Source: Chitinophagaceae bacterium
GTDB taxonomy: Bacteria > Bacteroidota > Bacteroidia > Chitinophagales > Chitinophagaceae
DNA: 51,518 nucleotides
Assembly (NCBI GenBank): GCA_016787085.1
Contig: JAEUVJ010000066.1
Coordinates: 1-51,518 of the forward strand
Reading direction: 5' to 3'
The position numbers and the translations under genes were made by a program. Below, piece by piece: positions 41,182-50,050 of the stretch (positions are counted from its first letter, which is position 1; every line of letters begins with the position of its first letter). The notes under the pieces are model-generated. The model worked only from the letters and a program-made list of their open reading frames with translations. It had not been told where the DNA came from and did not search any database.

Positions 41182-41943
41182 ATGAGATTCCTGTGCAATT
41201 ATCGTCTGGCCTTAACAGCCGTACTGCTATCCACTCTTATTTCCTGTTCGAAAAAAGAAGAGTTCGTCACTGAACCTCTCAGCGATTATGTACCATTGGA
41301 AGCAGGAAAATACATTACTTACCGGCTCGATTCGCTGGTATTTACCAATTTCGGCAGCGTAGCAGAAGTACGCCGTTACCAGGTAAGACACCAGGTAGAT
41401 CAGCAGGTAACAGATAACCTGGGCCGCCCTTCCTGGAGGGTGTTTACGTTTATCAGGGATTCGGCCGGAACACAGCCGTGGACACCCAATGGCAGCTATT
41501 TTATAACACCACTCACCAATAAAGTTGAACTGATAGAAGACAACCTGCGTGTCATCAAAATGCAGCAACCTGTCCGGGAAGGTTTTCAATGGAGGGGCAA
41601 CTCCTATTTGCCCGACGACCCCTATGGCACCTCTTACGATTTCAGCAACGATGATTTTATGGAGGACTGGGAATTCTTCTATGATGTATTTGAAACAGAA
41701 TGGACCTACCGCGACCAGACCTATACTGATGTCGTAACCGTAGAGCAACAGGATGATGCAGAAAATGCACCTGTTGTCAATATCGGCAATTACGGATATA
41801 TCAACCGGTCTGTTGAAAAATTCGCAAAAGGCATCGGGATGGTGTACCGGAGATACGAGTTATGGGAATACCAGCCGAATCCCAGCGGGAGCCCGTATAC
41901 AACCGGCTTTGGCATCACCCTCTGGATGATAGACCACAATTAG
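41182..41943 (+). CDS. lipoprotein of unknown function
   Basis: 253 residues with a lipobox (TLISCSKK). The sequence is beta-rich with many aromatic residues (YVPLEAGKYITYRLDSLVF, FQWRGNSYLPDD, ETEWTYRDQTYTDVVTVEQ). I recognise the general type of conserved Bacteroidota lipoprotein but no named domain. It is 40 bp upstream of the T9SS subtilase on the same strand and may share its transcript. Confidence 0.7.
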   Translation: MRFLCNYRLALTAVLLSTLISCSKKEEFVTEPLSDYVPLEAGKYITYRLDSLVFTNFGSVAEVRRYQVRHQVDQQVTDNLGRPSWRVFTFIRDSAGTQPWTPNGSYFITPLTNKVELIEDNLRVIKMQQPVREGFQWRGNSYLPDDPYGTSYDFSNDDFMEDWEFFYDVFETEWTYRDQTYTDVVTVEQQDDAENAPVVNIGNYGYINRSVEKFAKGIGMVYRRYELWEYQPNPSGSPYTTGFGITLWMIDHN

Positions 41944-41983
41944 TTGTTGTTTCTTTCCTAAATTGGGAAGGCAAATATTCTGA

Positions 41984-43990
41984 ATGAAAAAAATCGTATT
42001 CTTAGCCTGCCTGTGTATATGGATGTGGACTGGGTCGCAGGCACAATTCACCCGTTTCATTATCCGGTTCAAAAATAAAGGGGCTACTTCGTTTACCCTT
42101 GCCAACCCTTCTCCATACTTATCAGCCAGGGCAATTGAAAGAAGAACCAGGTACAATATCACTATTGACAGCACCGATCTTCCGGTTCCTTTATCATATG
42201 TAAACCAGGTAAAAGCGATCCCTGGTGTAACCGTATTGAATACTTCACGCTGGTTAAATGCGATCAGCATTGACACGACTGACCCCGGCGCCTTAGCGGC
42301 GATCAATGCATTGCCTTTTGTGCAAAGCACATCTGTTATTGCTGCAAAGACAGGAATTACAGCCGGTGGCAAAAATAAATTCAACGACGAAATACAACCG
42401 CTTCCGCCAAACCCCGTACACGGAAGACTACAGGGAACACAGGGTGATTTTTTTAATTATGGCGCCAGCTCGTACAATGAAATTCGTTTACACAAAGGCG
42501 AATTTCTACATAATATCGGCCTCAGGGGACAAGGTATGCAGATAGCGATGCTCGACGGCGGCTTTTTTAGCTACACCACACTGGATGCCATGGACAGTAT
42601 CATGGCCAATAACCAGGTGTTGAGTACCTGGGATTTTGTGAACCGTGAAGCCAGTGTAGTAGAAGATAATTCGCATGGCATGATGTGTCTTTCTACGATT
42701 GCGGCCAATATTCCCGGTCAATTTGTTGGCAAAGCACCCAAAGCAAACTTCCATTTATTCAAAACAGAAGATGTCGCATCTGAATATCCCATCGAAGAAT
42801 TCAACTGGGTGTGTGGTGCAGAAAGATCAGATAGCTCGGGGGCCGATGTGATCAGTTCTTCGGTTGGATACAACACTTTCAACAATAACCTTGGCAACTA
42901 TTCCTATAATGATATGAACGGTAATACCGCAATGTGTACCATTGGTGCTGACCTCGCCGCTAAAAAAGGATTGATCGTGTTTCAATCTGCCGGTAACGAA
43001 GGTGCAGGCGGATGGCACTACCTGATCGCCCCGGCGGATGGGGACAGTGTAGTGGCTGTGGGCGCCGTTAATGCTGCCGGCACATTATGGAACGGCTCCA
43101 GCTTCGGCCCTTCATCCGACGGGCAAATAAAACCAGACATGGCTTCTGTCGGGCTGAATGCAGTGGTACAGGGAGTCCTCAATACCATTGGCGTAAATAC
43201 GGGCACATCTTTCTCTTGTCCCAATATGGCGGGTCTTGGCACTTGTCTCTGGCAGGGCTTTCCGGAATTCAATAATATGCGCATCATCCGGGCCTTAAGA
43301 GAAGCGGGAAGTAAAGCCTCTGCACCTGATGACCGTGTGGGTTATGGCATCCCGGATATGAAAGCAGCATTTACTTCTTTACTCATTGAATACGCCACCT
43401 CCAATGCTTCTGTCAGTTCATGCACCGTCACATTGAACTGGAACAGCAAAGATGTGGATGCGATGAAATATGAGATACAGCGAAAAGCTCCCGGCGACGC
43501 CGATTATGTAAAGATAGCAGATGTGAATCCGCAGGCAGGAAGCATTCTCGCCAATCGCAGCTATCAGTTCACCAACACCTTGACCAATGTGGCAGCCGGT
43601 ACCATATCTTATCGCATACGCCAGATCATTGATACAGCAACCGCCACCTTTGCTGCTGCGTTTATAGATACCGCTAATGTAACGATCCCTGTAGCCTGTA
43701 CTACGACTTCAACAAACGACCCTGACCCCAATGCTGATAAAATCACGGTACAACCTAACCCGGCCAGCAGCAATGCGGTACTGGTGATACAAACAAGAAA
43801 TGCTATCGTGAATATGCCGGTAAGTATCTACGACATGAAAGGCCGTCTGATCCTCCAATTAAAAAAATCGAAAGGTCCCGGGAAGGCGACTATTGACCTG
43901 CCGGTTAATAAACTTTCAAAAGGCAAATACATAATAGCCGTGTATGACAACCAGAAGCTGATCGGATCTGCTGATCTGCTGAAGTTATAA
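41984..43990 (+). CDS. subtilisin-family (S8) serine protease with type IX secretion sorting domain
   Basis: 668 residues: signal peptide (LACLCIWMWTGSQAQ), a propeptide-like region, and the S8 catalytic domain (about 170-465). The Asp is in MQIAMLDGGFF, an unusual DGG in place of DTG; the His is in DNSHGMMCLSTIA; the oxyanion Asn is in VFQSAGNEGAGG; the Ser is in NTGTSFSCPNMAG. A fibronectin-like domain follows, then a C-terminal Por/T9SS type A sorting domain (VQPNPASSNAVLVIQT, VSIYDMKGRLIL, LSKGKYIIAVYDNQKLI). It should be exported across the outer membrane by T9SS. The 3' end overlaps the convergent methyltransferase by six bases. Confidence 0.94.
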   Translation: MKKIVFLACLCIWMWTGSQAQFTRFIIRFKNKGATSFTLANPSPYLSARAIERRTRYNITIDSTDLPVPLSYVNQVKAIPGVTVLNTSRWLNAISIDTTDPGALAAINALPFVQSTSVIAAKTGITAGGKNKFNDEIQPLPPNPVHGRLQGTQGDFFNYGASSYNEIRLHKGEFLHNIGLRGQGMQIAMLDGGFFSYTTLDAMDSIMANNQVLSTWDFVNREASVVEDNSHGMMCLSTIAANIPGQFVGKAPKANFHLFKTEDVASEYPIEEFNWVCGAERSDSSGADVISSSVGYNTFNNNLGNYSYNDMNGNTAMCTIGADLAAKKGLIVFQSAGNEGAGGWHYLIAPADGDSVVAVGAVNAAGTLWNGSSFGPSSDGQIKPDMASVGLNAVVQGVLNTIGVNTGTSFSCPNMAGLGTCLWQGFPEFNNMRIIRALREAGSKASAPDDRVGYGIPDMKAAFTSLLIEYATSNASVSSCTVTLNWNSKDVDAMKYEIQRKAPGDADYVKIADVNPQAGSILANRSYQFTNTLTNVAAGTISYRIRQIIDTATATFAAAFIDTANVTIPVACTTTSTNDPDPNADKITVQPNPASSNAVLVIQTRNAIVNMPVSIYDMKGRLILQLKKSKGPGKATIDLPVNKLSKGKYIIAVYDNQKLIGSADLLKL

Positions 43991-45163
43991 TGGCTTTTGC
44001 AATAAAGCAGCAAACATAGTATCTGCTTTTTTATCATACCCTTTCAATAACTCCATCCTGACAAGTTCCAGTTGATATTGCTGTTGTATGAACGCTATAT
44101 TCTCTTCGTTCTCTTTTTTAAAGACCGAACAGGTGATATATAATAAATAACCCCCGGGATTCAGATGGGGGATTATGTTTGAAACAATTTTCTTTTGGTG
44201 ATAGCTGTATTGCGCAATGGCCTCGTGATCGAAATAGTATAATTGCTCGGGTGTCCGGCTCCAGGTGCCGCTGCCGGTGCAGGGAACATCGGCGATAATA
44301 AGATTGAATTTTGAAGCGGCCCTGAATGGTGGCGCTCCTTTACTGATATCTGCTATGACGGTCTGATAATTTTTGATGCCATGCTCAGCAAATCTCTTTT
44401 TCAGGTTTCTGATAATAGTTTCCCTGACATCGGATACCGTAAGATCTAACTGCTGATGAATATCAAACAGCATCATTGACTTCCCTCCGCTGCCTGCACA
44501 ACAATCCCATGCAGAAATAAACGGTACAGGAATACGGGCAACCGCCTCGTTCATTAACTCACCGGTTTTCTGGGAATTCAGATCCTGGATCATCGCTTCA
44601 TAATCCAATGCCAGCACGTTATCAATTTTTGTCCCGGATGCCATAGCAATGCTATTTTGACTGATGTCCTTGAACGGCAATCCTGCTTTTACGAGCTTTT
44701 CCCTGACCCAATTCTCATGGCCGGACCTTAACCTGATAAATACATCCGGCTGTGTAAAGAATGATTCACAAAATCCTTCATACTCTATCCCATCACTCAA
44801 TTCATCCCTCCAGGGAAATACATGAGACAATAAACACAGGTCGCCAAGGAATGTACATTTCTCTTCTGCTGTCATTGTTACTTTTTCATTCCAGCCCGGC
44901 CTAAGCTCTTCCAGTATCTCATTGGCAGAGCCAGAGCATAAGAACAAGCCCGCCAGTATTCTTTCTGGAACCGGCGTATTCAACGCCATCTTCCCCATCC
45001 GGAAATAACAGTAACATAAATGGCTGATCTGCTTCCGGTCTTTTGATCCGTACTTCTTATGCTGCGAAAAGAATTTCTTCAAAAAAGAAGCGAAGGGTTC
45101 TTCTCCTTTGTATTGCAGAAGTATTTCACTTGCTGTATTGAGGTGTGAGTGATACCGGCTCAT
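43985..45163 (-). CDS. RsmB/NOP2/Sun-type RNA cytosine-C5 methyltransferase
   Basis: 392 residues with a helical N-terminal region of NusB/RsmB type and a SAM-dependent domain. Landmarks are ISAWDCCAGSGGKSMMLFD (motif I), LIIADVPCTGSGTWSRTPEQ with the Pro-Cys motif IV, and LLYITCSVFKKENEENIAFI with the Thr-Cys nucleophile motif VI. Methylates rRNA or tRNA cytosine C5; the exact site is not readable. Motif I has DCCAGSGGK where most have DxCAAPGGK. The start follows a terminator that ends the upstream sucAB transcript. Confidence 0.9.
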   Translation of the reverse strand: MSRYHSHLNTASEILLQYKGEEPFASFLKKFFSQHKKYGSKDRKQISHLCYCYFRMGKMALNTPVPERILAGLFLCSGSANEILEELRPGWNEKVTMTAEEKCTFLGDLCLLSHVFPWRDELSDGIEYEGFCESFFTQPDVFIRLRSGHENWVREKLVKAGLPFKDISQNSIAMASGTKIDNVLALDYEAMIQDLNSQKTGELMNEAVARIPVPFISAWDCCAGSGGKSMMLFDIHQQLDLTVSDVRETIIRNLKKRFAEHGIKNYQTVIADISKGAPPFRAASKFNLIIADVPCTGSGTWSRTPEQLYYFDHEAIAQYSYHQKKIVSNIIPHLNPGGYLLYITCSVFKKENEENIAFIQQQYQLELVRMELLKGYDKKADTMFAALLQKPL

Positions 45164-45164
45164 G

Positions 45165-45197
45165 TCAAAATAAAAAGCCAGATCAACACCTGGCTTT
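45165..45197 (-). terminator. intrinsic terminator of the sucA-sucB transcript
   Basis: AAAGCCAG (45174-45181) and CTGGCTTT (45190-45197) form an 8-bp stem. On the minus strand TTTTTATTTT-like sequence follows. It lies just upstream of the methyltransferase start, so that gene needs its own promoter or readthrough. Confidence 0.8.
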
Positions 45198-45224
45198 CGT
45201 TATAAAGTTCAGTATAATATTAGT

Positions 45225-46481
45225 TTACAACTCAAGCAAGGTTTTTACCGGGTCTTTACCGATCAGCAACTGCTCAGGGTTTTCCAGCAATTCTTTCACC
45301 CTTACCAAAAAGCTGACCGACTCCCTGCCATCAATGATGCGATGATCATAGCTTAACGCAAGGTACATCATTGGTCGGATCACCACCTGTCCATTAACGG
45401 CCATCGGTCTCTCCTGTATCTTATGCATACCGAGGATAGCGCTTTGTGGGATATTAATGATCGGGGTGCTCATCAGGGAGCCAAACACACCCCCATTGGT
45501 GATGGTAAATGTCCCCCCTGTCAGATCTTCGGTAGTAAGCTTACTGTCCCTTGCCTTACCAGCCAGTTCGATCACTTTCTTTTCGATATCGGCCATGCTA
45601 AGACTTTCCACATTCCGTATAACAGGCACCGTTAATCCCCTCGGTGTGCTTACCGCAATACTGATATCCGCATAGTCATGATACAATAACTGGTCACCAT
45701 CAATATACGCATTGACAGAAGGCCATTCTGCCAGCGCCACCGCACAGGCTTTGGCAAAGAAACTCATGAAGCCAAGTCCCACGCCATGTATCTCTTTGAA
45801 TTTATCCTTGTACTTATTCCTGATCTCCATGATGCGGCCCATATCCACTTCATTGAATGTGGTGAGCATCGCCGTTGTATTCTTTGCTTCCACCAATCTT
45901 CTCGAAATGGTCTTGCGCAGGTTACTCATTTTTTCAGGCCGTACATTGCGGCTGAACAGTTCTGTCCCTGCAAAAGCTTTTTTACCCGGAGTGCTTAATG
46001 CAGCCAGCACATCATCCTTTAATATTTTTCCCTGGTAACCGGATGGGGTCACTGATTTCGGATCTACTTTTTTATCAGCAATAATAGCCGAAGCCACCGG
46101 AGTTGCTTTTATATCATTCGGTACAGAAGTAACAGGGGCGGTGGTCACCGGTTTTGATTCGCTGCCATTCGAAGAAACTTTTGCTGTTTTTTCTTCTGCT
46201 TTCTGACTTCCTGCTTCTGACCTCTCACCTCCAGATTCCGGTTTCGCTGCCGTTTCATCAATACTGGCGAGCAGGTCACCTATCTTCAAAGTATCCCCTT
46301 CCTGTGCAGATGTCTTCAGCACACCGGCTTTTTCTGCATTGACTTCAAAAGTGGCTTTCTCGCTTTCCAGTTCTGCGATCACTTCATCCCTGTCCACATA
46401 CTCGCCATCTTTCTTCAGCCATTTGAGCAAAGTCACTTCACTGATGGATTCTCCTACTGTCGGTACTTTTATATCGGTCAT
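45225..46481 (-). CDS. sucB: dihydrolipoyllysine succinyltransferase (E2 of 2-oxoglutarate dehydrogenase)
   Basis: 418 residues. The lipoyl domain is at 1-76, with the lipoylated Lys in LESEKATFEV. A linker of about 45 residues follows, then a peripheral subunit-binding domain (PKSVTPSGYQGKILKDDVLAAL), a second linker, and the catalytic domain. That domain ends with SYDHRIIDGRESVSFLVRVKELLE, carrying the active-site His and Asp. It transfers succinyl to CoA in the TCA cycle. Residues 81-96 of the linker are encoded by a heptamer tract, and the 56-bp gap to sucA is also a heptamer tract. Confidence 0.96.
   Translation of the reverse strand: MTDIKVPTVGESISEVTLLKWLKKDGEYVDRDEVIAELESEKATFEVNAEKAGVLKTSAQEGDTLKIGDLLASIDETAAKPESGGERSEAGSQKAEEKTAKVSSNGSESKPVTTAPVTSVPNDIKATPVASAIIADKKVDPKSVTPSGYQGKILKDDVLAALSTPGKKAFAGTELFSRNVRPEKMSNLRKTISRRLVEAKNTTAMLTTFNEVDMGRIMEIRNKYKDKFKEIHGVGLGFMSFFAKACAVALAEWPSVNAYIDGDQLLYHDYADISIAVSTPRGLTVPVIRNVESLSMADIEKKVIELAGKARDSKLTTEDLTGGTFTITNGGVFGSLMSTPIINIPQSAILGMHKIQERPMAVNGQVVIRPMMYLALSYDHRIIDGRESVSFLVRVKELLENPEQLLIGKDPVKTLLEL
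46194..46242. repeat. in-frame heptamer tract in the SucB linker
   Basis: Seven 7-mers of TTCTGAC type (with TTCCTGC and CTCTCAC variants) encode the Ser/Glu/Gly-rich linker after the lipoyl domain. Same family as the GGTCAGA tract in the ABC ATPase. Confidence 0.7.
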
Positions 46482-46488
46482 AAAACGT

Positions 46489-46530
46489 GATTCTTGTTTC
46501 TGGATTCTTGATTCTGGTTTCCGGATGTTG
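46489..46530. repeat. six heptamers of GATTCTT type before sucB
   Basis: Units GATTCTT, GATTCTG and GTTTCTG alternate with strict period seven in the gap between sucA and sucB, ending seven bases from the sucB ATG. It occupies most of the sucB translation initiation leader. Confidence 0.8.
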
Positions 46531-46537
46531 ATTGATG

Positions 46538-49297
46538 TTAAATACTAAATGCCGTTTCAATAATTTCCGACTGTTCCTGTGCATGCACTTTGGCATAACC
46601 CGTTGCCGTGGCTGCCGAAGGCTGGCGGCTGATCACACCAAAGTCAATACTGGTCAAATTCATCTTCAGGAATGAAGCAGCGCCCATATTCAGAGGTTCT
46701 TCCTGAACCCAGAACCAGGTGGCCCTGCTGTACTTCTTATACAATTGCTCAAGTTGTTTTAGAGGCAACGGATACAATTGCTCCATACGGATGATCGCCA
46801 CATCATTCCTGTTTTCCTTTTGCTGACGCTCAGCAAGGTCAAAATATACTTTACCGGTACAGAACAACACCTTCTTCACTCTGTTGACATCAGCAAATCC
46901 GTCATCTATCAGTTCTTTAAAGCCGCCGTTCACAAACTCATCCTTTAAAGAATAGCTTCCGGCATGACGAAGATTCGCTTTAGGTGAAAAGTTGATCAGC
47001 GGCTTCCTGAACGGCCAGGCGATCTGCCTGCGGAGTGCATGAAAGAAATTGGCCGCCGTAGTAATATTGGTCACCACCATATTCAGTTCGGCACACGACT
47101 GCAGGAATCGTTCCAGTCTTGCACTGCTATGTTCAGGCCCCTGCCCTTCGTATCCATGTGGCAACAACATGGTAAGACCGTTCATACGGTTCCATTTCTG
47201 CTCCCCGGAAGTAATGAACTGGTCAATCATGGATTGCGCTACATTGCTGAAATCACCGAACTGCGCTTCCCACAACACCAGCGCATGAGGATTGGCCAAT
47301 GAATAACCGTATTCAAAACCCAGTACCGCATATTCACTCAACAAGGAGTTAAATATCCTGAACTCGCCTTTTGCGCCGGGAATGCTGCTCAGCCTGTTAT
47401 AAGATTCATCGGTGTTCTCATCACGCAATACTGCATGACGGTGAGAGAAAGTACCGCGTCTTACATCCTGCCCGCTCATACGTACATCGTTCCCTTCCAG
47501 CAATAAGCTGCCATAGGCAAGCAGTTCACCACTTGCCCAATCCAACTTTTGTTCGGTCTGGAATAGTTTGACCTTGTCCTGTATGATCTTCTCTACTTTC
47601 CTAAGCGGCTTGAAATCATCCGGCCATTTCATCATGGCTTCAAACACCTTTGTAAAATTCTCTTCGCTGACAGCCGTAACAGGCGAACGGTCAAAATCAT
47701 CTTCCGTTGCCCTTCGCAGGCTTCTCCACCATAGCTCCGGCTGCTGGTAATGATAAGGCAGCGGCTTTTGTTTTACTTCATCTAAACGTTCCTGCAGGTC
47801 AGCCCAGAACTTTTTCTCCATTTCTTTGGCCAACTCCTGCGCATCCGGTTCACCATTCTCCAGCAGGAACTTGATATATACTTCCCGTGGATTAGGATGC
47901 TTATCAATTAACGCATATAAATGCGGCTGCGTGAACTTCGGGTCATCCCCTTCATTATGTCCATGACGACGGTAACACACCATGTCAATGAATACATCGC
48001 TGTTGAACTGCTGGCGGTAACGGGTAGCGATCTCCGCACATTTCAGCACCGCTTCTGGATCATCACCATTGACATGCAATACAGGCGCCTGCACTGCTGC
48101 CGCCAACGAAGTACAATAGTCAGAACTTCTTGCCTCATCAAAATCCGTGGTGAAACCGATCTGGTTATTGATCACAAAATGAATGGCGCCGCCGACAGCA
48201 TAGCCACTCAGTTTGCTCATTTGTATCAGCTCATATACAATACCCTGCCCGGCTACAGACGCATCGCCATGGATCAATATCGGAAGTATCTTATCATAAT
48301 CCGATTGATACATGACATCTGCTTTGGCCCTTGAGAAACCTACTACCACAGGGTCCACGGCTTCGAGGTGGGAAGGGTTCGGCATCAGTTTCAAATGAAT
48401 GGTCTTATCATTCATCGTGGTTACCTCGCTGCCAAATCCCATATGGTATTTTACATCGCCGCTGCCCATGGTCTGGTCCATTTTAGCAGTGCCCTCAAAT
48501 TCGCTGAATATCTGTTCATAGGTCTTTCCCATGATATTCGCCAGCACATTCAGCCGGCCCCGGTGTGCCATCCCGATCACCACTTCCTGCACATCATGAT
48601 CAGCAGCGGTATTGATGATGGCATCCAATGCAGCAATGGTCGTTTCTCCGCCTTCTAATGAAAAGCGTTTTTGCCCGACATACTTAGTATGCAGGAATTT
48701 TTCGAACATCACACCCTGGTTCAGTTTCTCCAGTATTCTCTTCTTTTTATCCAACGGTACGGGTGCAGAAAACTTCCTTTCCATTTCCGTGGTCAGCCAG
48801 TTTACTTTCTCCTGGTTGCTGATGTATTTGAATTCAATGCCGACATGATCAGCATATACTTTTTCCAGGTGTGCCCATATATTTCGCAATGCAGTAGGGC
48901 CGAGTCCTACTCTTTCCCCTACCTGGAAGGTCTTATCCAGATCCTCTTCGGTGAGATTAAAGAAGGCAAGGTTGAGGTTGGCATCGCGGTCCTTTCTTTC
49001 ACGTATCGGGTTTGTTCTGGCGATCAGGTGGCCTTTGTTGCGATAGCCAAGTATCATCCGGTAAGCCCCAAGTTCTTTTTTCCAGTTGATCCCGTCAGCC
49101 GTTACAGCCGGAGCGGCGGTAGCCACAGGGGCGCCGTTCCCATTGGCGCTGATCTTCCCGCTGCCGATGGCAAAATCAAACCCTTCGAAGAACTTTTTCA
49201 GTTCCGGGTCCACGCTGCCGGGGTCTTTGACAAAATCACGGTAAAGGTTTTCGATGTATTCTGGATGAGAATTGGTGATATAGGAGAAATCCTTCAT
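46538..49297 (-). CDS. sucA: 2-oxoglutarate dehydrogenase E1 component
   Basis: 919-residue thiamine-diphosphate enzyme that decarboxylates 2-oxoglutarate and succinylates the E2 lipoyl group. The N-terminal E2-binding segment (SHPEYIENLYRDFVKDPGSVDPELKKFF) is followed by the ThDP domain with VVIGMAHRGRLNVLANIMGK, IHGDASVAGQGIVYEL and QIGFTTDFDEARSSDYC, then the pyrimidine domain (LLPHGYEGQGPEHSSARLERFLQ) and the C-terminal domain. Length matches OdhA/SucA. Co-directional with sucB. A GATATTTG, one base off the -7 consensus, lies about 35 bp upstream. Confidence 0.97.
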   Translation of the reverse strand: MKDFSYITNSHPEYIENLYRDFVKDPGSVDPELKKFFEGFDFAIGSGKISANGNGAPVATAAPAVTADGINWKKELGAYRMILGYRNKGHLIARTNPIRERKDRDANLNLAFFNLTEEDLDKTFQVGERVGLGPTALRNIWAHLEKVYADHVGIEFKYISNQEKVNWLTTEMERKFSAPVPLDKKKRILEKLNQGVMFEKFLHTKYVGQKRFSLEGGETTIAALDAIINTAADHDVQEVVIGMAHRGRLNVLANIMGKTYEQIFSEFEGTAKMDQTMGSGDVKYHMGFGSEVTTMNDKTIHLKLMPNPSHLEAVDPVVVGFSRAKADVMYQSDYDKILPILIHGDASVAGQGIVYELIQMSKLSGYAVGGAIHFVINNQIGFTTDFDEARSSDYCTSLAAAVQAPVLHVNGDDPEAVLKCAEIATRYRQQFNSDVFIDMVCYRRHGHNEGDDPKFTQPHLYALIDKHPNPREVYIKFLLENGEPDAQELAKEMEKKFWADLQERLDEVKQKPLPYHYQQPELWWRSLRRATEDDFDRSPVTAVSEENFTKVFEAMMKWPDDFKPLRKVEKIIQDKVKLFQTEQKLDWASGELLAYGSLLLEGNDVRMSGQDVRRGTFSHRHAVLRDENTDESYNRLSSIPGAKGEFRIFNSLLSEYAVLGFEYGYSLANPHALVLWEAQFGDFSNVAQSMIDQFITSGEQKWNRMNGLTMLLPHGYEGQGPEHSSARLERFLQSCAELNMVVTNITTAANFFHALRRQIAWPFRKPLINFSPKANLRHAGSYSLKDEFVNGGFKELIDDGFADVNRVKKVLFCTGKVYFDLAERQQKENRNDVAIIRMEQLYPLPLKQLEQLYKKYSRATWFWVQEEPLNMGAASFLKMNLTSIDFGVISRQPSAATATGYAKVHAQEQSEIIETAFSI

Positions 49298-49395
49298 GAA
49301 TCTGGCAATTTATAAGCGATTGGGGAGACAAATATCGCTTAAAAACTCTGAAAATCAGGGGGCATTTTGTCCGAAAAAACCGGTCTTGGAGCTCC

Positions 49396-49407
49396 GGGAA
49401 CGTTCCC
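49396..49407. promoter_or_regulatory. 12-bp palindrome between sucA and rpsT promoters
   Basis: GGGAACGTTCCC is perfectly symmetric and lies 18 bp upstream of the rpsT -33 box and 100 bp from the sucA start. It could be an operator serving either direction; no protein can be assigned. Confidence 0.3.
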
Positions 49408-49425
49408 AATTAAAATAGCTGGAAA

Positions 49426-49457
49426 TTTGGTAGTTAAAGCACCCGGGCTTACCTTTG
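49426..49457 (+). promoter_or_regulatory. rpsT promoter, full Bacteroidota consensus
   Basis: TTTG at 49426-49429 and TACCTTTG at 49450-49457, spaced exactly 20 bp, match the -33/-7 consensus at every position. This is the best promoter in the window, as expected for a ribosomal protein gene; the leader is about 20 nt. Confidence 0.8.
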
Positions 49458-49480
49458 CCCTCCTTAAAAATTGATAGAAA

Positions 49481-49732
49481 ATGGCTAATCATAGCGCAAC
49501 AAAAAAAGATGTACGTCAGGCTGCCAAACGCCGGGAAAGAAACAAATATTACGGAAAGACCACCCGTAATGCCATCCGTGACCTGAAAGCGGCCAAAGGC
49601 AAAGAAGCGGCTGAAAAATTCCCTGAAGTGGCGTCTATGATTGACAAACTCGCTAAACGTGGCGTGATCCACAAGAACAAAGCCGCCAACCTGAAGAGGA
49701 AGCTGGCTAAGAAAACAGCGGCGGCGAAGTAA
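49481..49732 (+). CDS. rpsT: 30S ribosomal protein S20
   Basis: 83-residue, strongly basic, helical protein that binds 16S rRNA early in small-subunit assembly. MANHSATKKDVRQAAKRRERN at the start, RNAIRDLK in the middle and the closing GVIHKNKAANLKRKLAKK are diagnostic for S20. It has a consensus promoter and a terminator 25 bp after the stop, hence a single-gene transcript as in many bacteria. Confidence 0.97.
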   Translation: MANHSATKKDVRQAAKRRERNKYYGKTTRNAIRDLKAAKGKEAAEKFPEVASMIDKLAKRGVIHKNKAANLKRKLAKKTAAAK

Positions 49733-49756
49733 TCTGTCTTTATCACCTTACTATAT

Positions 49757-49786
49757 AAAGAGACTGCAGAATGTGGTCTCTTTTTT
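49757..49786 (+). terminator. intrinsic terminator of rpsT
   Basis: AAAGAGAC (49757-49764) pairs with GTCTCTTT (49776-49783) around an 11-base loop, with T residues continuing to 49786. Confidence 0.85.
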
Positions 49787-50050
49787 ATTGCTGATTGCCA
49801 GAGTTCCTCTGAACAGTAGCACGCCGGTGTTGGTGTTGAGTAAAGGCAAGTGGGTTTGCAAAACACCAACACCACGAACTGCAGGAAATTCTTGGTTCTA
49901 TTCTCCCGGAAGCCATCTTCATAATATCTAATGTAAGAAAGCCATTTGCGGACATCCTAAATACTGGCCGTTGGTGAGCCATCGCTCAAATCCAGACACA
50001 ACACCAACAGCGGCGTAAAGTTGTTGCCCCGTATTAATGGCATGAGAAAA
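49787..50050. other. non-coding stretch with an inverted repeat and no convincing gene
   Basis: GGTGTTGGTGTT at 49825-49836 and its exact complement at 49861-49872 form a 12-bp stem with a 24-base loop. A short plus-strand frame of about 45 codons ending near 49976 reads like protein (LQEILGSILPEAIFIISNV) but has no proper start, so it could be a gene remnant. Nothing else recognised. Confidence 0.4.

Noticed and set aside
48671..49315. 214-codon plus-strand frame
   Set aside because: Antisense to the N-terminal part of sucA; no family similarity.
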